Shown in pieces: positions 31,890 through 39,893 of a stretch of DNA of 64,000 nucleotides. The stretch's first letter is position 1, and the number at the start of each line of letters is the position of its first letter. The translations under genes and the position numbers were made by a program. Source of the stretch: Haliclona indistincta (lineage: Eukaryota > Porifera > Demospongiae > Haplosclerida > Chalinidae). The notes under the pieces are model-generated. The model was not told the origin of the DNA, did not search any database, and saw only the letters and a program-made list of their open reading frames with translations. The DNA lies in the NCBI GenBank assembly GCA_964017065.1, contig OZ024785.1:13595592-13659591 (forward strand), written 5' to 3'.

Positions 31890-32053
31890 CAGGGTTTTGC
31901 AGGGTTCTTGCAACAAATCCGTGGAACCGGAAGTAAATACTGACCAATCAAATCACAGCTGTACACGTGTTTTTGAACGATCAGCTAATTTGATTGGTCA
32001 GCGTATACTTCCGGTTCCACGGACTTGTTGCAAGATCCCCGCAAAACCCTGTA
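31888..32053. mobile_element. 166-bp foldback (MITE-like) element 2, sharing a TA with element 1
   Basis: Left begins CAGGGTTTTGCAGGGTTCTT; right ends GCAAAACCCTG then TA. Both elements have the same length and the same inner phrase (CGGAAGTA..TGACCAATCAAA), so they are diverged members of one family sitting tip to tip. Confidence 0.75.
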
Positions 32054-32169
32054 CGTGTATGGCTGCCACTGCCTCTGCTTCTTCAGCGGTAGTCGGATCC
32101 AGTCCAGACTGAGCTGAGACTCCCTCAATCGGGTAATCATCGAGTGCATGTCATGCAAACAAATGTAAC

Positions 32170-32468
32170 CAACTAACGCTCAGTCCCTTGGGCAATTTTT
32201 TCTTCTGTGATGTAGATGCATTGCCGCTTGTTGCTGCCGTTAAATCTTGGAGTGCCTTTACTATTCGTTCATTGCTTCTTGTAAGCTCTGCCTGTTGTTC
32301 TAACTGGTTGTTTATTGCTGTCCTTGGCGGTCTTGGCGTTGCTGGCAGTCTTGCACCTGTGTTCAGTAAGGAAACTGTCTTATAATTATCACATGTACGC
32401 ATGCTGTCAAAGTAAAAGCTAACTGTGTAGGTGGCTTCATTCTCACCTGGGCTTGAAGTCTTCTTCAC
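32170..32468 (-). CDS. Possible exon pair of a small helical protein
   Basis: An acceptor-like CTGAACACAG precedes GARLPATPRPPRTAINNQLE and a helix QQAELTRSNERIVKALQDL ending in KKKLPKG. It looks like a protein exon because of its composition and helix, but I do not recognise it. Confidence 0.3.
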
Positions 32469-32479
32469 AACTATATACT

Positions 32480-33940
32480 TTACCTGGCCTCGAAGTCTTC
32501 TTCTGCATTACTGATTTCAATAACTTTCATGATAGATACACGAACTGTACTACAGTTAGTACGGCACTCACTGCTACTTTAGCCTACTCGATCGATCGAC
32601 ACGAGTATATATGTGACCGCTCACGTGCGTCAGTCAGTTAGGCATGTGACCACTCACCTGGAAATCAGCTTTCCATCGTCCGTTTCCGCCGTCCATTTCA
32701 GTTTTCACCCAAAAGGCATTGTGTCAGGTACTCAGAATTGTTTTTGAAAAACTAAGCAACCCTTGAACATTTCTGGGATATGATAGGTATCTGGGCCTGC
32801 TTTCAGCTTGGATTACTGGCAGACAACTGTTGCATTATACTTAGACAAATTAATATAGCAACATTAAATGTGCATTTATCAACACCTTCATGCCAGCAAA
32901 GCTGGTACATGTACGTTAATCAACCTAAACTCAAACTAAATAAAATTGCCAAATCATTTTAGAAGGTAAGTGTACCTTGATATCTGGACATATGTACAGT
33001 GCTGCAGCTTTCCTCTTCTGAGCCTCGTTGATGATGACATCCCCACTAGGGTGTTGATCAGTGGCAGGTACAAGACTGTGACCCACGCACGCCAGAAGAG
33101 TTAATGCTTCAGATATTTCAAGATGACTGGTCTCCTTTGCAATCACAGTTCTTACATCAGATGATGACAAATTTCTCCTCAGTTTGACTCTAACCAAATG
33201 CTTTGGCTCAATTCACTTTTTCCTCCATGCTCCCTGAGGTATGCACTTCGTTTTAGCCTTGAATACAAACACGCTAACTTTAGCAACTTTAACTCTACTA
33301 GCAGCGGCTTTCTTCCGCTTGTGTTCATATGATGATGAGGGAAAGAGAGTTGCTATTGCTCTCGCACTTGCTCAAGATCTCAAATTTGTGGATGATTTAG
33401 TACGATAATCATTATCTAACAATCGTAAACCCACGATCTGCTATGATTATCTCCCCGCTTTCAATACAGCTGTAGAAATTGGAAGACAAGTTAGTCGTTG
33501 TGCTTCAACTGGGCTAATTGAACTCCCACCATATTTGTGAGGGGTGTTGCAGCAGCTTCGGCACTAAGAGGATTGGTTCTGCTGCTGCCGACGTGCAGAG
33601 GTCTGTCTTTTTGTCTACAAAAATCATTGCATATACTTATAAAATTAATGCTCTGCTATTATATATAAATATGGCTAACCAGCAACAGCAAGTATCTCTG
33701 CGTCGTACTTATTGCATTTCTTTTCCAGCAGCACACTCCTTTCACTGGAAATTTACCGTGGCATGGTACATGTAGCTTGTTAGGACTAAGGACCCAAGAT
33801 GAAGGAACGACTGATTCCTCATCTTCCTCACACCACCTTACTAGCACCCAACTCATCTTCTTTGCACAGACTACGCAGCTGCAAGTTCGAATTCGATCCC
33901 GCCAGTTTTAACGGTACTATGGTAACAATACACTGACCAA
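32480..33940. other. No supported gene
   Basis: Short frames only. Nothing with a motif on either strand. Confidence 0.35.
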
Positions 33941-34186
33941 TCATATCAACGAACCGTTAAAAGAGAAGGCGCCCAAAAACAAACACGGGCAAACAACATG
34001 CTCACAACACCGGTATTTTTGGCACGATTTAGCAGCAAGGACGTGAAAAAACACTGCGGGAACGATTGCATTAGCTAGCACAAACCTGATTCTGCCGCTT
34101 GACCTTTCTTCGACTGAGCAGTACGACTTCTTTGCACTCCTACAAGATTTTTTTACACTCACACACACACGGACTGCCAAACTATT

Positions 34187-34378
34187 GCCACATTGAGAAA
34201 TGGCACAATACAAGTTTCTTCTGGCAGCCTGGATAAATGCATCGGTAAAGCTCCCACACTTCTGTGAGTGCCTTTTCCCTTTGCACACACATACCACTGT
34301 TTGCACATCCGGAAAGTTCGTTTTATGCTTGGATATGTATCCGCTGTCAAATTTTTTTTTCGCTTTTAGCAGTTGCAA
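34187..34378 (-). pseudogene. Mutator-like transposase fragment, second copy
   Basis: Peptide LLKAKKKFDSGYISKHKTNF, PDVQTVVCVCKGKRHSQKCG and AFIQAARRNLYCAISQCGN aligns with the 2.6-kb transposase segment KYFTKRYINKHKESFPEVET / CCCEGGNHSQGCGC / FLRQARINFFCCLVQSGKD. Homology stops at QCGN, and an in-frame stop precedes LQLLK, so this is a short dead fragment. Divergence is high, so it is not a recent copy. Confidence 0.65.
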
Positions 34379-34791
34379 TGCCTATGAGGTATTGATCCCA
34401 CGGCAGGCTGGGCAGGAGGAGGTACCGGTTGGCCCATGGCAAACTGGAAAGGAGGCTGAGGCCGCTTTCTGCCAAGTATCTTTTTTGGAGTTGAAGTTTG
34501 AGTCTACACATACAAATACAATAATCTACATAATTATACATCATAAGCAATCACTAACCAGTCCTGATACTGATATGTCTGAATCAGAAGAAGAGAATTG
34601 GTCAAAACTTCCTATTACAATGAACAGGTAGCATAATTCGTAATTATAATGACTGTGTAACTCAGAACTGCCCAATATTATACTCATCTCAATTAAACAA
34701 TAATAACCTAGTAACAATAACAATACTTATACAACAGTTCAATGTAATTCTAGAATCTGATTGGTCAGTTAGAGGATAATAAATCACGTAT

Positions 34792-34850
34792 TCTTCCGTG
34801 AGAACTCGTATTTTTCCGCTGGAACTCATATTTTTCCGCAGGAACTCATG
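34792..34850. repeat. Three short tandem units GAACTCRTATTTTTCCGC
   Basis: About 20-bp period: TTCCGTGAGAACTCGTATTT, TTCCGCTGGAACTCATATTT, TTCCGCAGGAACTCATGTTC. Confidence 0.7.
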
Positions 34851-35270
34851 TTCATGTTTTTCTCTGGCATGAGTTTCTTTTGTACAGGTACTAGCTTTGG
34901 TAGTTACTGGGCCAGTACGTGTTGTGTTCGCTTCTGGCATGGGTAGCACAGCGACTATAGACCCGGGTACTTGGCTACGATCATGCAACGATCGACTTGT
35001 TATGCATGAAAAGCGTAAGAAAGCAAGTAACTCACCGCGTTTTCCTATGTTGACAGTTTAAAGCTTGCCTAATAAACGCACCAAGCACGTACAAAAGACT
35101 GCTGGACTCTAGTAACTATCATTCTAACCGTTCGTTGAAGTCAAAGTTCAGCCATTGCCACGTGTAACGCAATGCGGCGTTTGTGGGTGTGGCAGCCGGG
35201 TCACAGCACGCGTGTTTTCGAGCAAGAAGAAACGCTCATGCTGCAGTAACTTGTCGCTTTGGGACGGTCA

Positions 35271-35345
35271 TAGGGCTGTGCGATATTGTGAAAAAGTGTA
35301 ACGATACGATATTTTGAAAAGTATCACGATATTACTAAGATATAG
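35271..35345 (+). mobile_element. Possible hAT-type element terminus
   Basis: TAGGGCTGTGCGATATTGTG followed by ATCACGATATT resembles a widespread hAT-like terminal sequence (TAGGGCTGtGCgATA...). No matching inverted end was found in the window. Confidence 0.3.
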
Positions 35346-35549
35346 TTGTGGGAAAAAATTAATTACAAGTTCATAGAAAGGAATATCAACATTTCTACAG
35401 TATCTGGTTTTAAAGAGCCTCGAAGAGCATCCACCAACGGTTAAATAAGTATGCGCTCACAAAATACAGTACTAACAGCCAGGGTGAGCTACACGTTGAG
35501 TTGGGCATTTCATTTTATAACAAAAAACAATTTCCCAATTCTAACTTAC

Positions 35550-35668
35550 TCTAACTCTGGGTCCGGTGACGACTGACGCTTTACTTTCGTTGGGGTGAAC
35601 ACCTTGACCGAGTGGATATCTTCGTCTTCATCTTCGCCGCTTGATATCACAATTACAGCTTCTGCCAT
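35550..35668 (-). CDS. Candidate first exon of a small acidic protein
   Basis: ATG at 35668 opens MAEAVIVISSGEDEDEDIHS and FTPTKVKRQSSPDPEL, ending at a GA|GTAAGT donor. VIVISSGEDED resembles a SUMO-interacting motif with acidic tail, as found at the start of several nuclear proteins. No second exon identified. Confidence 0.35.
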
Positions 35669-36319
35669 GACTACAACACGACACTATACTAAGAGAGCTA
35701 GAGACGAAGGACCACGCACGTTGTACTGTTGATTGCATAAAACGTGTGTAAAACGTGACTGCTCATGCGTACTTGTCAGTAAGTGCGTACGGGCGCCCGG
35801 TTGCTATTAGCTTACCGCGCGTGATAGCTTTAGATCAGGCAAGCTAGCTACGTCTACGGCGCCACTCATGCCAGTTAAAAGCAAATATCACGAAACGCTC
35901 TGGCATGCTGTACAATAAATCATTAACATCAATGCAGTATACCATAAAAATCAGTAATTGTTTCTAGAATGATTGATTCCATATTCCATTCCGCCGTTCC
36001 ATTCCATTCCGCATTCCACCTTTTACAGTTTACCTTTTGTAGACTTGTGGTTGTAGAATCCTCTAGGCTTAAATTCCTGTGGTTGTAGTATAACTAAACT
36101 CTCCTTAGCCTTGTTTGCACAAGCTCTTGGTCTTTTATTACTGGGAGTGGCATCAGTATTAGTAACATCTGTCAGTACAGACCTTTGCAAGTTGCTTGAC
36201 TTAGGAAATTGTAAATCGAAAATTGGAAATTGTGAAATGGGCTGCGCCCTAGTAGACGGTCACAGCCTATTTCCTAATTTGCACGTGTTTTAAATGGTTG
36301 TCCTGCTGTTTTCACAACT

Positions 36320-37285
36320 ATGCCAACAGCTTATTCAGACGATCTGCGTTGGCGAATTGTTTGGCTTCGAATCGCTAAAGATAAGAGTCCGAGCGAGATC
36401 GCGGACCTGCTGTGTGTTAGCGAGAGTACCGTCGGCCGTTTCACGTCGAGATTTTACGCAAGCGGATCTGTATCGCCTACTGAATACCACCATGGACCGG
36501 ACAAGCTGTTGGATGAATTTGAGCAAGTCACACTAATGCACTGCTTGCTGGATAACCCTAGCATGTACTTGACTGAACTGCGTGATGCACTATTTGAAGC
36601 CAGTGGAAGAGATGTACACTTATCAACCATCTGCAGGACAGTTCATCGCCTTGGCTTTACCCGTCAGAAGCTCAGAAAGATAGCCATCCAACGAAGCGAA
36701 GAACGACGTGGAGAATTTGCTGCTGAGATAGACTTTTTAGACCCAGACATGTTTGTATGGCTGGATGAGACAGGATTTGATCGTCGCAATAATATACGTC
36801 GCTACGGCTATGGTCTCAGAGGCATGACTCCAGTCGATCATCAGCTGCGAATAGGAGGGAAGAGAGTATCAGCTATTGGAGTAATGAGCACACGAGGAGT
36901 TGAAGATGTGTACATTCATGAGGGCACTGTTGATGGAGAGGTTTTTGAGGACTTTGTTCGCACTACACTAGTACCTACACTGCAACCGTTCAATGGAACG
37001 AACAGTCGATCAGTAGTAATACTGGACAATGCATCTATACATCATTTGGATTGTATTTATGACATCATAACCAGCTCAGGTGCACTTATACGCTATCTTC
37101 CTCCATATAGTCCTGATTTGATGCCCCTAGAAGAGGTTTTTTCAAAAGTCAAATCATTTATTCGAGCTAATGAACACATATTTCTTACTACGTCATCTGC
37201 TAGACTTTTAGTAGCAATGGCATTTGCAAGTGTTACACAAGAAGACTGCACTGGTTACATTCGACATTCTGGATATATTGCATAG
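36320..37285 (+). CDS. Tc1/IS630-type DD34E transposase
   Basis: A 321-residue, uninterrupted frame of usual length for the superfamily. N-terminal helix-turn-helix DNA-binding region: YSDDLRWRIVWLRIAKDKSP, IADLLCVSESTVGRF, then a second winged-helix part with LTELRDALFEASGRDVHLST and LGFTRQKL. Catalytic core: MFVWLDETGFD with Asp149, SVVILDNASIHH with Asp236, and YLPPYSPDLMPLEEVFSKVK with Glu271, 34 residues after the second Asp. The PYSPDLxPLE signature is diagnostic. ATG at 36320 gives the complete HTH; no intron is needed. It presumably cuts at the 23-bp repeats bounding its element. Apparently functional. Confidence 0.9.
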   Translation: MPTAYSDDLRWRIVWLRIAKDKSPSEIADLLCVSESTVGRFTSRFYASGSVSPTEYHHGPDKLLDEFEQVTLMHCLLDNPSMYLTELRDALFEASGRDVHLSTICRTVHRLGFTRQKLRKIAIQRSEERRGEFAAEIDFLDPDMFVWLDETGFDRRNNIRRYGYGLRGMTPVDHQLRIGGKRVSAIGVMSTRGVEDVYIHEGTVDGEVFEDFVRTTLVPTLQPFNGTNSRSVVILDNASIHHLDCIYDIITSSGALIRYLPPYSPDLMPLEEVFSKVKSFIRANEHIFLTTSSARLLVAMAFASVTQEDCTGYIRHSGYIA

Positions 37286-37421
37286 CATTCTGTAAACATG
37301 GTTCAGAGTTTTAGTAATACACATGATTGTGTTGTGTTTGATTGTTGAATGTTTCAAGTGATTATTGGGTCAATTTGGGTGTATGCATGCACATGAATAT
37401 GACAGTGATCATGAGTAGTGA

Positions 37422-38390
37422 CTACTGAGTGATGGGCGTGTTTATCTGACGCATTTGTTCCACCACAAACTTTCTCTGTTCTTCATACTCTGTTGCTGTG
37501 AGTGCGCCCATTTCAAAGAGTGAATGTATTTCTCTAATTTGTTCCAGATACTTGCTACGAAGGGTTACCTGACTCATCTTGCTGGGAGAATCAGCAGCAG
37601 AAGGAGCAGATGGAGTGGTAGCAACATTGTGCTTCATTGCATCACTAATAGTGTTGGCCAGCCCAGAGAATGCTTCAGTTAATGTTGACCCAGACGATCT
37701 TCTCGACTTTCCACCATTGAACAGAGGAGAGCTAGGCGGTTCATCTGTGCTAGAATGCGTTTCTGCTAGTATTGCCTCGGCCCAAAATGTGTATTGCATG
37801 GCATTGTACTTAGGACCATGTTTAGCCTGCAACGACTCTCTTAGCTCTCTTTGCCTTGCTTTCCTTAATTCAGCAGCAGACACACCCTTAGGTTTCTTTT
37901 TCCTGTAAATTAACATTCCATAGTGTTAACAGTAAACAAAATGACAAGTTTACCCTGTGAGATCATTTTCGACATCATCTGCAATATCTGATGGCCTTCT
38001 TCTCTTCTTGTTTACTTCTGGTGATGCCGACAGTGCCCAAAAGGTAAGTCCATCACAGTTTCTTATGATGGTCACTGCATCATATAGATCTTTGTCGTTG
38101 TTAATCCACAGTTTTTTAGATCGGTGGAAGTATCCTAACTTAAAATCTAATGTGTGTGGCAAATTTGCCTCTTCTCCACATTGAGCGAAGACTTCTTGCT
38201 TCAGATCCTCTACAGTTAAGAGTTCGTCAGGCATCACGTCGCGAAGAGTATACATGGTGAAGTTTTTTTTATTCGAAGGACTGAGCACTTTTAGATAGAG
38301 AGAACAACTAGATTGAACGTCAACAGACGACAGCTCAGCCAGCTCAGTTGAGTTGAGCTGGGTTAAAAGATCCAAGTCTGTAGAACTCAT
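37422..38390 (-). CDS. PB1/ubiquitin-like domain protein, second gene of the Tc1/IS630 element
   Basis: Two exons, 37954-38390 and 37422-37902, joined by a 51-bp intron with GTAAAC donor and TTTACAG acceptor; the join is in phase (LTG then KKKPKG) and gives 305 residues. Residues 35-120 show a PB1-like pattern: FTMYTLRDVMPDELL, VEDLKQEVFAQCGEE, LDFKLGYFH, KLWINNDKDLYDAV, LTFWAL. A nuclear-type basic stretch KKRRR and KKKPK follow, then the second domain KHGPKYNAMQYTFWAEAIL, THSSTDEPPSSPLF, and a helical C-terminus LEQIREIHSLFEMGALTATE. PB1 and similar folds mediate protein-protein contacts, so a role as transposition cofactor, repressor or adaptor is possible, but nothing here proves it. A stop-containing paralogue is at 10.1-11.0 kb, apart from any visible Tc1/IS630 transposase. 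Confidence 0.7.
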
Positions 38391-38566
38391 CGCAGCTGTT
38401 GTAGGTGGCAGGACAAACAGTCTGAGACTCCGAGAGCTGCTACGTAGCTGGCTATGTAGTACTAGCTAGTCCATATCCACGCGCCGTTGTGGTTTTACGC
38501 ACGTGCGCAATAGAGGAAACGCCCATTTTTCATTTGCACGGTCAAGCAACTTGCAAAGCTCTGTAT

Positions 38567-39570
38567 TGCTTTCAACCGACGAGAACGCTTCATCTTGATA
38601 GTGTACAGTACAGCTGCACATGTGTTAGGGAAATTCCCTTTACATGCAACGTCATGCTAAGAATTGATAAAATCTGTGATGTCACAAGAAAATGGCGCCT
38701 AAACATAGGTTACTATTAGGAGAGTACCTTATTCAACCTTGTGTACTGTATTTTGCTATAAGTTTGGCATGAGTGTTTAAACAATTAATTTCAGTAACTT
38801 TTGGTGCATCAAAACACTAAAAAAAGTTTGAAAGTAGAAAATGGACTCTTTAGATGAGAAGCACTGTAGCTAATGTAAAAATTATTATACATTTTGTAAA
38901 AGATGATGAACATAACTAATAGAGTATAAGATGCAGCAACAATTCATTTGTAACGATCTTTGATGTCAACAAGTGAAGAGGCAGTTACCGTCACCTGCAA
39001 CAATAACAATACAAGTATACTTGAGTGTTGAGTTCACATGACTCTGGTGACTCGGGTGTCAACGCAATCGTATTCTGCACAGCTAAGGGTGACAAACAGC
39101 GTAGGAGGTCCGTACTCACGGATCATGCACTTCAGGTTGCTCTGTTTCATGAACCAGTACTGCTTGCCTGGTACCATGCACCTGTTGCAGTATGGCGCTC
39201 AAGGTGCTCGTCCGAAGACTGCACCTTGGACAACAGCTGATCGACGCACCTTCGATGGCTTTTGGTTTTTTTCAACAAATTGCAGACACCAGTTGCAATA
39301 GTTTGCTGTACCAGGTTCGAGCAGATCGCTTCTTTTTGTCTGCATTCACTGAATACTTTGTTTTCGACCAGGCACGAGCAGCTCTATTATACTTTTAGAA
39401 TTTTCATTATTAGCTGTCACTAGAAGCAAGCTTTTTTGTCTCGGGTGAGTTACTGTAGGAAGCTTGGCGATCAGCAAAAAAAAATTTCCACTATAATACA
39501 ATTGGTTGTCAATTCGTCTTTTGCGAGAATTTGTCATTCTATGATAATTATAGGTGATTTGTTGGTCAAA
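38567..39570. other. No supported gene apart from a short OTU-like motif
   Basis: AT-rich; opposing short frames without motifs. See 38972-38995. Confidence 0.35.
38972..38995 (-). pseudogene. Vestige of an OTU-like exon (GDGNCLFT)
   Basis: After a TTGCAG acceptor the minus strand reads GDGNCLFT and then stops. DGNCLF is the catalytic Asp/Cys motif of OTU cysteine proteases. The flanking intron-like sequence resembles that at 56.38 kb, where DGNCLFT recurs. Confidence 0.3.
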
Positions 39571-39574
39571 CTGG

Positions 39575-39855
39575 TTAGTCTCCAGTAGCAAGGAACCTCA
39601 AAGTTAAAGCCAACCTCTCTGCATCAGTGATAGCTGCCCTTTCCCTGCTGAAGTATGACGTCTTCTTTAGCAATGGACGTACCTGAAAGCAATTGCAAAA
39701 AGCCTTTTCAATGTTATAACAATAATGCATAATTATTATTATTAATTGTTTGTATTTACTTTGCTCAACAAACTTTTGAATCTCTCCTTGCTCATGCGCA
39801 TGTACCTGAAGTGCATTTCTGGGTCACCAAGGCGCTTTTCTTGTAGACGGTTGTG
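39575..39855 (-). pseudogene. PIF/Harbinger transposase, N-terminal fragment in two exons
   Basis: Exon one encodes LGDPEMHFRYMRMSKERFKS then LLSK before GTAAAT; exon two, after TTTCAG, encodes RPLLKKTSYFSRERAAITDA then ERLALTLRFLATGD and a stop. This is the HARBI1-type N-terminal helix-turn-helix region (D.e.hF..yfRMs...Fd.LL......i.k..t..R..i...erLa.tLRfLatGd). The nuclease core is missing. It lies 40 bp from the left end of the hAT element at 39894. Confidence 0.7.
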
Positions 39856-39893
39856 ATAATTGCCTTATTATAACAATGATTACTTATTCCATG

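Larger units (their letters stand above)
36178..38564. mobile_element. Complete Tc1/IS630-type element with transposase and a second gene
   Basis: Terminal inverted repeats of 23 bp lie at 36178-36200 and 38542-38564 (22 of 23 identical; they begin CAGACCTTTGCAAG and CAGAGCTTTGCAAG), each bordered by TA (36176-36177, 38565-38566), the target used by this superfamily. Inside, the transposase reads rightward (36320-37285) and a two-exon gene reads leftward (38390-37422), leaving 136 bp between their 3-prime ends. Both genes are open, so the 2387-bp unit looks intact. Confidence 0.85.

Noticed and set aside
33870..33910. tRNA T-arm-like GTTCGAATTCGATCC
   Set aside because: No acceptor stem, D-arm or anticodon arm can be folded around it.
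36111..36293. Secreted peptide gene with signal-like start (MFAQALGLLLLGVASVLVTS)
   Set aside because: It overlaps the left inverted repeat of the Tc1/IS630 element, has no other support and ends just before the transposase.
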